A program made the translations under genes and the position numbers. Under the pieces are notes generated by a model that was given only the letters and a program-made list of their open reading frames with translations, had not been told where the DNA came from and searched no databases. Positions 49,449 through 57,442 of a DNA stretch of 64,000 nt are shown here, piece by piece (position 1 is the stretch's first letter; each line of letters opens with the position of its first letter). This DNA is from Rubellimicrobium thermophilum DSM 16684 (GTDB taxonomy: Bacteria > Pseudomonadota > Alphaproteobacteria > Rhodobacterales > Rhodobacteraceae). The stretch is from positions 39,900 through 103,899 of the forward strand of contig NZ_KE557320.1 of the NCBI RefSeq assembly GCF_000442315.1, written 5' to 3'.

Positions 49449-51013
49449 TCAATGCTCCGTGTTCAGCGCATCCACCGCCGGGATCTCGCGCGTCCGTCGG
49501 GCGATGAAATCCTGCAGCGCCTCGGCGATGCCGGGATCGAGCGGCGGTTCCTCGTAATCGGCCAGAAGCTGGCGGGCATGGGCCAGCGCGCGGGCGGTGA
49601 TCTCCTGCGCGCCTTCGGCCTGCCACTGCTCGATCGAGTTGTTGTCGAAGAGGCGCGGCATGAAGAAGGCGCGCTCGAAATTCTCCAGCGTGTGCGGGTG
49701 GCCGAGGTAGTGGCCGCCGGGGCCGACATCGCGCACCGCCTGCATGCCGGCCTCGAAGTCGTCCCAGCGGATGCCCTCGGCCATGCGGTAACCCATGGCG
49801 CAGACCTCGGCATCGACGACGAACTTGGCCACCGAGCAGTGCATCCCCGCCTCGTTCCAGCCTGCCGAATGCCAGATGTAGTTGCAGCCCGCATGCAGCA
49901 CGGCGTTCATCGTCATGGCGGACTCGTAGCCCGCCTGGGCGTCGAAGGTCTTGGCCCCGCCGAGCAGGTTCGAGCTGCGCCAGGGCACGCCGTAGAACCG
50001 CGCCATCTGGCCGATCATGAAGTTCATCAGGCTGATCTCGGGCGTCCCCGCCATCGGCGCGCCCGACTTCATGTTCACCGTCGAGAGGTAATGGCCGTAG
50101 ATCGCGGGGCAGCCCCTGCGCACGACCTGGGTATAGGCCAGCGCCGACAGCGCCTCGGCATTGAGCTGCGCCACCGACGGCGCCACGGAAGCAGGCGTGT
50201 TCGCGCCGCCAAGGACGAAGGGCGAGCAGAGGACGGGCTGGCGGCGCCGGCAGAAGGCGCGCATGGCCGAGAGCATGGTTTCGTCCCAGACCAGCGGCGA
50301 GTTGCCGTTGCAGTTGCCGGTGACGACGGGCGTTTCCTCCATCACTTCGGCGCCGAACAGGATCTCGCACATGGCCATCACGTCCTCGGCGTTCCTGCCT
50401 GAGGTCGTCATGCCCATGAAGGTCTTGTCGGAATGCTTGATCGACGACCATGTGATGTGGAGGTGCCGGTGGCTGACCTTGATGTCCATCGGCTCCACGA
50501 TGTGATGCGCGGTGGAATGCAGCGCCGGCGACATGTGGGCGAGCTTGTGGAACATGTGCAGGTCGGCGAGCGTCGGCCAGCGGCGCACGTCGTCGAGATC
50601 GCGCAGGAAGGGCGCGCCGGTCATCGGCACGAAGATCGAATGCCTGCCGCCGAAGGGCAGGTTCTTCGCCGGGTTCCGCGCCCGGTAGGTCCAGCCCGAG
50701 GGGATCGAGGCGATGAGCTCGCGCACGAGGCCACGGTCGAGGTGCACGCGCTCGCCCCGCACATCGGCCCCGGCGCGCGCCAGTCCTCCAGCGCGACGGG
50801 GTCGCGGAAGACGACGCCCACATCCTCGAGGATCGCCATCGAGGCCGCGTCGATCCGTTCGACCTGTTCGGGTGTCATCGGTTCGCAATGGGGCAGGGCA
50901 CGGCGCAGCGCGGGCAACATGCCGAGGTCGGGCGCGCTGCGGGCGGCACGACGACCGGTCCGGCCGCCGCTGCGGACATTGCGGATGCCGACCGGGGCGG
51001 ACTCTGCTGACAT
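49449..51013 (-). CDS. MttB-family methylamine/betaine methyltransferase 1, frame interrupted
   Basis: About 521 residues after repair. The long TIM-barrel protein of the trimethylamine:corrinoid methyltransferase superfamily (COG5598) is recognisable by GNCNGNSPLVWDE, FVLGGANTPAS and SGAPMAGTPE. No in-frame amber codon is seen, so it is the non-pyrrolysine type, whose characterised members demethylate glycine betaine, proline betaine or carnitine. The frame breaks at about 50771-50780 (GC repeat), where one base is missing. A strong AGGAGG precedes ATG 51013. It is divergent from the LysR gene. Confidence 0.88.
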
Positions 51014-51154
51014 CGGATCCTCCTGGCATCGAAGGGGGAAGAACGGGCCTCGTCATCCAGCCGCAGCGGCCCGCCGGGGGCAGGCCCCGGGACGAACCGC
51101 CTGCGACAGGAAGCGACTCTGCCGTGGCGGGGACGGTCTTGTCCCGAACAGGGG

Positions 51155-51170
51155 GCGATGATCGGATCGC
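51155..51170. promoter_or_regulatory. Small inverted repeat in the mttB1/LysR intergenic region
   Basis: gcgat-gatcgg-atcgc lies 26 bases before the LysR start. It is a possible autoregulatory site, but short and without further support. Confidence 0.25.
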
Positions 51171-51196
51171 GATGACCCGACCGAAGGACCGCCATC

Positions 51197-52090
51197 ATGA
51201 CCGGGATCCGTCGCAACCTGCCCCCGCTTGCGCTGTTCGTGACTTTCGAGGCGGCGGCACGGCTCGGCAGTTTCACGCGCGCCGCCGCCGAGATGGGGAT
51301 CACGCAGGCCGCGGTCAGCCGGCAGGTGCGGCGGCTCGAGGAAGAGTTGGGCCTGCGCCTCTTCCTTCGGGCCCATCGGCGGGTGGAGCCGACCCCCGCC
51401 GGCCGGCATCTGGCCGCAACGCTGACCGAGATCTTTGGCCGCCTGACCGAAACCGTCGAGGCGATCCGCCCCGTCCCGGCCAGGGACATGGTCGTCGTCG
51501 CCACGACGCTGGCCTTTGCCCATTTCTGGCTGGTGCCGCGCCTGCCCCTGTTCCGGGCGCGACATCCGGGGGTGCGCCTGCGCCTGATCTCGGAGGATGC
51601 CGCCTTCGACCTGCGGCAGGATCGCATCGATGCCGTCGTGCGCTATGGCTGCCCTCCCTTTGCGGACGGCACGATCCTGGCCAGCATGGCGGACGAGGTG
51701 TTCCCGGTGGCCAGCCCCGCCCTGCTGGAGAGGGATCCGGCAGCGGCGCTTCCGGCGATCGGGCTCGAATGGCCGGACCCGTCCTGGCTGTCCTGGGAAA
51801 GATGGGCCCGGCTGGCCGGGGCGGACGGGCAGGCGATCCCGGCGCCCTTCCTGCGCTTCAACCATTACATCGATGCCGTGCAAGCCGCGATCAACGGAGA
51901 GGGCGTTGTCCTCGGCTGGCGCAGGCTGATCGCACAGGCCCTGCGGGAGGGGCGCCTTGTGCGTGTCGGCCATGCTTCGGCGGTTCCGGTGGAGCGCTAT
52001 CATGTCCTCGTCCCCGCGCTCCGCCGTCCCGGTCCGGGGGCACAAGCCTTCTGCGACTGGCTGCAGGAGGAGTTCGCGCGCGATCCCTGA
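51197..52090 (+). CDS. LysR-family transcriptional regulator (GcvA-like)
   Basis: A 297-residue regulator. The N-terminal helix-turn-helix (about 9-67) contains FEAAARLGSFTRAAAEMGITQAAVSRQV, and the periplasmic-binding-like effector domain spans about 95-295. It lies between two mttB genes, one divergent and one downstream. A perfect T-N11-A dyad lies just after its own stop codon, ahead of mttB2. A betaine or methylated amino acid is the likely effector; inference. Confidence 0.92.
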   Translation: MTGIRRNLPPLALFVTFEAAARLGSFTRAAAEMGITQAAVSRQVRRLEEELGLRLFLRAHRRVEPTPAGRHLAATLTEIFGRLTETVEAIRPVPARDMVVVATTLAFAHFWLVPRLPLFRARHPGVRLRLISEDAAFDLRQDRIDAVVRYGCPPFADGTILASMADEVFPVASPALLERDPAAALPAIGLEWPDPSWLSWERWARLAGADGQAIPAPFLRFNHYIDAVQAAINGEGVVLGWRRLIAQALREGRLVRVGHASAVPVERYHVLVPALRRPGPGAQAFCDWLQEEFARDP

Positions 52091-52111
52091 CCGCGGTCCC
52101 TTCCATCCGCT

Positions 52112-52140
52112 CCGATCCATGACTCAGGCGTATGGATCGG
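52112..52140. promoter_or_regulatory. Perfect LysR-type dyad (T-N11-A) upstream of mttB2
   Basis: CCGATCCAT-N11-ATGGATCGG: 9-bp perfect arms with an 11-base centre, matching the LysR box T-N11-A. It is 86 bases before the mttB2 ATG and directly downstream of the LysR gene. Confidence 0.65.
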
Positions 52141-52226
52141 TGACTGCTTTGGGGCCGTCACGCCGCCGGGGATGACGGTTATCCTGAGCGGAGGACAGGC
52201 CGGGAACCGGGGAGGAGAGACAGACC

Positions 52227-53789
52227 ATGGCACAGCATGCAGGGACGATCGCCGCCGCGATGCCGGCGGGGCGCAGCGGCGGGCGCGAGGGACGCCGGGC
52301 CGAACGCAGCGGCCCGCGCCCCGTGGCCCGCGCCCCCTGGATCCGCCGGGGCATCCCACCCTATGACATCCTGTCCGAGGACAATCTCTGCCGGATCGAG
52401 GCCGCCGCCGACCGGATCCTGTGGGAAACCGGGATCGAGTTCCGCGACGATCCGCCCGCGCTGGAGCACTGGCGGCGCGCCGGGGCCGTGGTGGACGGGG
52501 TACGGGTGCGCTTTCCCCCCGGCCTGCTGCGCGAGATCCTGTCGAGCGCGCCGGCCGAATTCGTCCAGCATGCCCGGAACCCGGCCAATTCCGTGCGCAT
52601 CGGGGGGGACAATGTCGTCTTCGCTCCGGCCTACGGCTCGCCCTTCGTGATGGATCTCGACCGGGGGCGCCGCTTCGGCACGCTGGAGGATTTCCGCAAC
52701 TTCGTCCGCCTGGCGCAATCCTATCCCTGGTTCCACCATTCCGGCGGCACGATCTGCGAACCGACCGACATCCCCGTGAACAAGCGCCATCTCGACATGG
52801 TGCTGGCGCATCTGACGCTGTCGGACCGGCCCTTCCTCGGTTCCGTGACGGCCGAAAGCCGGGCCGAGGACAGCATCGAGATGGCGCGGATCGTCTTCGG
52901 CCACGACTTCGTGGAAGCGAACTGCGTCATCATGGGCAATGTCAATGTCAACTCGCCCCTCGTCTGGGACGGCACGCTGACGCGATCCCTGCGCGCCTAT
53001 GCCCGCGCCAATCAGGGGGTGATCGTCGTGCCCTTCATCCTGGGCGGCGCCATGGGGCCGGTGACCACCGCCGGCGCCATCGCCCAGTCCCTGGCCGAGA
53101 CGATGGCAGGCTGCGCCCTGGCCCAGCTCGAACGGCCCGGCGCCCCCGTGGTCTTCGGCAATTTCCTGTCCTCGATGGCGCTGCGTTCGGGCGCGCCGAC
53201 CTTCGGCACGCCGGAACCGGCCGTGGGGTCGCTCGTGGTCGGGCAGCTCTGCCGCCGTCTGCGCCTGCCGCTGCGCTGTTCGGGCAACTTCACGACATCC
53301 AAGCTTCCCGATGCGCAGGCGATGACGGAAGGGACCATGTCCATGCTGGCCGCCATCCATTGCGGCGCCAACTACATCCTGCATGCCGCGGGCTTCCTCG
53401 ACGGGCTGCTGTCGATGTCCTACGAGAAGTTCGTGCTCGATGCCGATCTGTGCGGAGCGCTTCATGCCTATCTGGCCGGCGTGACGGTGGACGACAGCCA
53501 TCTGGCGGTGGAGGCCTTTGCCGAGGTCGGACCGGGCAACCATTTCTTCGGCTGCAGCCACACCCTGGCCCATTATCAGTCGGCCTTCTGGGACAGCGAG
53601 ACCGCCGACAACGACCCGTTCGAGAAATGGGAGGCGGGCGGCGCCCTCGACGCCGCGAGGCGGGCCCATGCGATCTGGAAGCGCCGCCTGCGCGACTTCG
53701 AGCCGCCCCCCATCGATGCGGGCCTGTCCGAGGCGCTGGCCGATTTCGTGGCCCGACGGAAGGCCTCGATGGAGGACATGTGGTACTGA
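52227..53789 (+). CDS. MttB-family methylamine/betaine methyltransferase 2
   Basis: A 520-residue intact member of the same superfamily as the gene at 49449, but clearly a distinct paralogue. It shows GNVNVNSPLVWDG, FILGGAMGPVTTAG, SGAPTFGTPEPA and GNHFFGCSHTLAHY. It lacks an in-frame amber codon. An N-terminal extension of about 35 basic residues (rich in R, G and A) precedes the conserved part. GGGGAGGAG precedes ATG 52227. No corrinoid protein or reactivase gene is adjacent, so partners must be encoded elsewhere. Confidence 0.92.
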   Translation: MAQHAGTIAAAMPAGRSGGREGRRAERSGPRPVARAPWIRRGIPPYDILSEDNLCRIEAAADRILWETGIEFRDDPPALEHWRRAGAVVDGVRVRFPPGLLREILSSAPAEFVQHARNPANSVRIGGDNVVFAPAYGSPFVMDLDRGRRFGTLEDFRNFVRLAQSYPWFHHSGGTICEPTDIPVNKRHLDMVLAHLTLSDRPFLGSVTAESRAEDSIEMARIVFGHDFVEANCVIMGNVNVNSPLVWDGTLTRSLRAYARANQGVIVVPFILGGAMGPVTTAGAIAQSLAETMAGCALAQLERPGAPVVFGNFLSSMALRSGAPTFGTPEPAVGSLVVGQLCRRLRLPLRCSGNFTTSKLPDAQAMTEGTMSMLAAIHCGANYILHAAGFLDGLLSMSYEKFVLDADLCGALHAYLAGVTVDDSHLAVEAFAEVGPGNHFFGCSHTLAHYQSAFWDSETADNDPFEKWEAGGALDAARRAHAIWKRRLRDFEPPPIDAGLSEALADFVARRKASMEDMWY

Positions 53790-53796
53790 CATCGCC

Positions 53797-53811
53797 CCGG
53801 GCGGCGCCCGG
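53797..53811. terminator. Hairpin between convergent mttB2 and prfC
   Basis: ccgggc-ggc-gcccgg, a perfect 6-bp stem with a 3-base loop in the 33-base convergent gap. No T-tract. Confidence 0.4.
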
Positions 53812-53822
53812 CCCCCGTGCGG

Positions 53823-55421
53823 TCAGGCGGTCATCATCTCCTTGGTCGCGCTCAGACGCAGGGCCGGAAAGTCGCGCTGGACGCGGTCGATGTCCCATTG
53901 CAGGCGAGTCAGGAACACCACATCGCCGTCATTGTCATGGGCGATATGCGCCTTGTTCTTCGCGATCAGTTCGTCCACCGCCTCGCGCGGGCCCTGGACC
54001 CAGCGGGCAGAGGTGAACTGCGTCCCCTCGAAGCGGACGGGCAGGCCGTATTCCAGCTCGATCCGGCTGGCCAGCACGTCGAACTGGAGGGCGCCCACCA
54101 CCCCGACGATATGCCCCGAGCCGATCAGCGGCTTGAACACCTTGGCCGCGCCTTCCTCGGCGAACTGCATCAGGGCCTTTTCCAGATGCTTGGCCTTCAT
54201 GGGGTCGCCGGGGCGGACGGCCTGGAGCAGCTCGGGCGCGAAGGAGGGGATGCCGGTGACGCGCAGGGCCTCGCCCTCGGTCAGGGTGTCGCCGATGCGC
54301 AACTGCCCGTGATTCGGGATGCCGATGATGTCGCCGGCCCAGGCCTCCTCGGCCAGCTCGCGATCGGCGGCGAGGAACAGCACGGGGGCGGAGACCGTGA
54401 TGGGCTTGCCTGCGCGGACATGATACAGCTTCATTCCCCGCTCGAAATGGCCCGAGGCGAGGCGGACAAAGGCCACGCGGTCGCGGTGCTTGGGGTCCAT
54501 GTTCGCCTGCACCTTGAAGACGAAGCCGGTGACGGTTTCCTCCTCCGGGGCGATCTGGCGCGGCTCGGCCCGCTGGGGCTGGGGCTCGGGACCATAGGCG
54601 CCGATACCGTCCATCAGCTCGCGCACGCCGAAGCTGTTGATCGCGGAGCCGAACCAGATGGGGGTGAGATGCCCTTCGAGCACCGCCTGCCGGTCGAAGG
54701 GGGGCAGCAGGCCGCGCGCCATCTCCACCTCCTCGCGCAGGCGGGCGAGCAGCTCGGGCGGCACATGTTCCGCGATGCGGGGGTCGTCCAGGCCGTCGAT
54801 CTTGACGCTTTCGGCCAGGCGGTTGCGGTCGGCGCGGTCCATCAGCTCCAGCCGGTCATGCAGGAGATCATAGGCGCCGATGAAATCGCGCCCCATCCCG
54901 ATCGGCCATGAGGCCGGCGTGACATCGATGGCCAGTGTCTCCTGGATCTCCGAGATGATCTCGAAGGTATCCCGGCTTTCGCGGTCCATCTTGTTGCAGA
55001 AGGTCAGGATCGGCAGGTCGCGCAGGCGGCAGACCTCGAAGAGCTTGCGCGTCTGGCTTTCCACCCCCTTGGCGCCGTCGATCACCATGACGGCGGCATC
55101 CACGGCCGTCAGCGTGCGATAGGTGTCCTCGGAGAAGTCGGAGTGGCCCGGCGTATCGACGAGGTTGAAGCGCCAGTCGCGATAGTCGAAGGACATCGCC
55201 GAGGCGGAGACGGAGATGCCGCGCTCCTTCTCCATCTGGAGAAAGTCCGATCGCGTGCGCCGGGCCTCGCCCTTGGCGCGCACCTGCCCGGCCATCTGGA
55301 TCGCTCCGCCGAACAGCAGGAACTTCTCGGTCAGCGTGGTCTTGCCCGCATCCGGATGCGAGATGATCGCAAAGGTCCGGCGGCGGGCGATCTCGGGCGG
55401 CAGGGGGGCACGGTTCGACAT
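53823..55421 (-). CDS. prfC: Peptide chain release factor 3
   Basis: A 532-residue translational GTPase that recycles RF1/RF2. G1 is SHPDAGKTT (21-29), then GISVSASAMSF (switch I), DTPGHSDF (G3), FCNKMDRE (G4) and an RF3-specific C-terminus (GVVGALQFDVL, RLEYGLPV-like). ATG 55421 matches the family start (a few residues before RRRTFAIISHPD). The promoter candidate places transcription start at or within a base or two of this ATG, so the message may be leaderless. Confidence 0.95.
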   Translation of the reverse strand: MSNRAPLPPEIARRRTFAIISHPDAGKTTLTEKFLLFGGAIQMAGQVRAKGEARRTRSDFLQMEKERGISVSASAMSFDYRDWRFNLVDTPGHSDFSEDTYRTLTAVDAAVMVIDGAKGVESQTRKLFEVCRLRDLPILTFCNKMDRESRDTFEIISEIQETLAIDVTPASWPIGMGRDFIGAYDLLHDRLELMDRADRNRLAESVKIDGLDDPRIAEHVPPELLARLREEVEMARGLLPPFDRQAVLEGHLTPIWFGSAINSFGVRELMDGIGAYGPEPQPQRAEPRQIAPEEETVTGFVFKVQANMDPKHRDRVAFVRLASGHFERGMKLYHVRAGKPITVSAPVLFLAADRELAEEAWAGDIIGIPNHGQLRIGDTLTEGEALRVTGIPSFAPELLQAVRPGDPMKAKHLEKALMQFAEEGAAKVFKPLIGSGHIVGVVGALQFDVLASRIELEYGLPVRFEGTQFTSARWVQGPREAVDELIAKNKAHIAHDNDGDVVFLTRLQWDIDRVQRDFPALRLSATKEMMTA

Positions 55422-55428
55422 GGCGGCC

Positions 55429-55457
55429 CACATAAGGGGCGGCCGGGTCCGGGGCAA
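55429..55457 (-). promoter_or_regulatory. Candidate prfC promoter, apparently leaderless
   Basis: On the minus strand: TTGCCC (55457-55452), a 17-bp spacer and TATGTG (55434-55429). Seven bases separate the -10 box from the A of the start codon. Confidence 0.55.
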
Positions 55458-55519
55458 CCGCATGGCAGGGAAACGCAGCAGAGGGCCGGCCCGGCACGGG
55501 GCCGCAGCCCCAAGATGGC

Positions 55520-56539
55520 CTATCGCGCCGCGGAAGCCCGGCGCAGCAGCTCGACAGCCTCGGCTCTGGGCAGAAGGCTTTCGGTGACTTCGTAGCGCAG
55601 ATGGCGGCGGGGTGCGTGGGGAGGAGTGTTTTCCGGCAGGGCGGCGCGCGTGAGCGAATCCACGATCACCGATTCGGCGGCGATGCCTTCGGCGAAGATG
55701 ATCTGATGGTCGTCGAACACGATCTGGAAATAGTCGACATGGCCGCCTTCGCGCACATAGACGGTGTCGCCGTTCACCAGATGGCGCACCTTGACCAGCA
55801 CCTCGGCCCGGCCGGTGCCGAGCCAGTCCTGCCGCTGCCAGACGAAGATGCGGTGATCCGGGGCCAGCACGAGGTCATGGGCATTGTGCAGAACGCCCTT
55901 GCGGATCACCACCGGGGCAAAGGCACCGATGGCGCGCAGCGTGCAGCAGCCGATCCAGCGGATCGGCTGGGGCCCGTCGTCACGCGTCAGGACACGGTCG
56001 CCCACGCGCAGCGCCTCGACCGGCACCTGTTCGCCCGATGCCATGGTGATGCGCGTGCCCCGGACAAAGGAGGCGCTGGCCGCCTGGGCCAGCCGCCGGG
56101 TCGCGGCGTGGCGGTCGATCCCCACGAGGCGATAGTCCCGCTTGGGCATGAGCGGAGCCAGCGGCAGCCCGTAGATCTCGGCCACGGCATCGTCCTCGAC
56201 TTCGACAAGGACCAGCATCTCGATCAGATGGCCATCCGGTTCGGCCAGGGTCAGGCAGCAGTCCAGGTGCAGCCTGTGGCCCGGTTGCCCGGTGGGCGAG
56301 CCATCGGCGATGGCGATCCGGCCGTCCGGCGCGATCGCCGCGACAAGATCGAGATGCGGCGCCTCGGGGGAGAGCTGATAGATGTCGTCGAGAACGAGAT
56401 CATCGGCGATCCCCAGCCCGTCGCCGCGGGCCGCGCCCAGCGTGACGACAAAGGCCGCTGCCGGCACGACACGAAGGCTCTGGATCGCCGCAGGGCCCCC
56501 GGGGGCCGACGCAGGGCGGAGCGGGTGGAAATCGGTCAT
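55520..56539 (-). CDS. Hint-domain protein with the nucleophile changed to Ser
   Basis: A 339-residue protein. Residues about 20-135 form an N-terminal region of unknown fold. A Hint (hedgehog/intein) domain starts at about 155 (SFVRGTRITMASGEQVPVEALRVGD is split across its first strands), with the APDHRIFV His motif near 227. The usual first residue of this domain is Cys; here it is Ser157. Rhodobacterales carry many such proteins, usually of unknown function and sometimes secreted. No signal peptide is apparent. Self-processing is uncertain. Confidence 0.8.
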   Translation of the reverse strand: MTDFHPLRPASAPGGPAAIQSLRVVPAAAFVVTLGAARGDGLGIADDLVLDDIYQLSPEAPHLDLVAAIAPDGRIAIADGSPTGQPGHRLHLDCCLTLAEPDGHLIEMLVLVEVEDDAVAEIYGLPLAPLMPKRDYRLVGIDRHAATRRLAQAASASFVRGTRITMASGEQVPVEALRVGDRVLTRDDGPQPIRWIGCCTLRAIGAFAPVVIRKGVLHNAHDLVLAPDHRIFVWQRQDWLGTGRAEVLVKVRHLVNGDTVYVREGGHVDYFQIVFDDHQIIFAEGIAAESVIVDSLTRAALPENTPPHAPRRHLRYEVTESLLPRAEAVELLRRASAAR

Positions 56540-56625
56540 CGGATCGGACGGAACAGACAGCCGGGGGTTGCAGTGCCGGCAAGGCTAGGTTCATGCAGCG
56601 CAGGGGTCAACGCAGGGGAGACAGC

Positions 56626-57405
56626 ATGGATCTGGGGATCAGGGGACGTCGGGCCATGGTGACGGGGGCCTCGCGCGGTCTGGGTCGGGGCTGTGCCGAG
56701 GCGTTGGCCGCCGAAGGGGTGGATCTCGTGATCGCAGCCCGGGGGCGCGAACCCCTGGAGGAGACGGCCGCCGCGATCCGTGCCCGCCATGGCGTGGCCG
56801 TGACGGCCGTCATCGCCGATGTGACCACCGACGCGGGCCGCGCCGCCTTGCGCGAGGCCGCGGGCGAGCTCGATATCCTGGTGACCAATGCGGGCGGCCC
56901 GCCGCCCGGTCGCTGGGAGGATTTCGGCCCCGAAGCGCTGCAGCGCGCCCTGGAGGCCAGCATGCTGGCCCCCATCGCGCTGATGCGCGACCATCTGCCG
57001 GGCATGATCGCGCGCGGCTGGGGGCGGGTGGTCAACATCACCTCCTCGGCGGTGGTCGCCCCCACGCGGGCGCTCGGCCTCTCGACGGCAGCGCGCATGG
57101 GGCTGACCGGCTGGGTCGCCAACACCGCGCGCGAGGTGGCAGGGCAGGGCGTGACGATCAACAACCTGCTGCCGGGCAGTCACGAGACCGACCGCATCCG
57201 CCGGCTCGATCAGGATGCCGCCGAACGCGAAGGGCTGACACCCGAGGCCGTCCGCGCCCGCGCTCTGGCACGCATTCCCGCAGGCCGCTATGGCGATCCG
57301 GCCGCCTTCGGGGCGGTCTGCGCCTTCCTGTGTTCCGAACAGGCCGGCTATATCGTCGGACAGAACATCCTGGTCGATGGCGGCGCAGTGGCGCGCACGC
57401 TGTGA
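56626..57405 (+). CDS. Divergent SDR-family protein lacking the YxxxK pair
   Basis: A 259-residue short-chain dehydrogenase homologue. The cofactor motif TGASRGLG is near residue 13 and TNAGGPPPG near 87. The catalytic Ser140 is present, but the Tyr and Lys positions are Ser153 and Arg157 (LSTAARMG). It thus belongs to the divergent FabG-like group with altered active site. ATG 56626 follows GGGGAG. Reaction unknown; it may be a reductase with a different acid/base or a non-enzymatic protein. The next gene encodes an ABC ATPase 37 bases downstream. Confidence 0.83.
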   Translation: MDLGIRGRRAMVTGASRGLGRGCAEALAAEGVDLVIAARGREPLEETAAAIRARHGVAVTAVIADVTTDAGRAALREAAGELDILVTNAGGPPPGRWEDFGPEALQRALEASMLAPIALMRDHLPGMIARGWGRVVNITSSAVVAPTRALGLSTAARMGLTGWVANTAREVAGQGVTINNLLPGSHETDRIRRLDQDAAEREGLTPEAVRARALARIPAGRYGDPAAFGAVCAFLCSEQAGYIVGQNILVDGGAVARTL

Positions 57406-57442
57406 CGCTTGTCCCCGTCCGTCCGATCCCCTAGATGTCCGA

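Noticed and set aside
49449-53789. Pyrrolysine-containing MttB
   Set aside because: No in-frame amber codon is present in either mttB gene. Both align through the usual position with sense codons.
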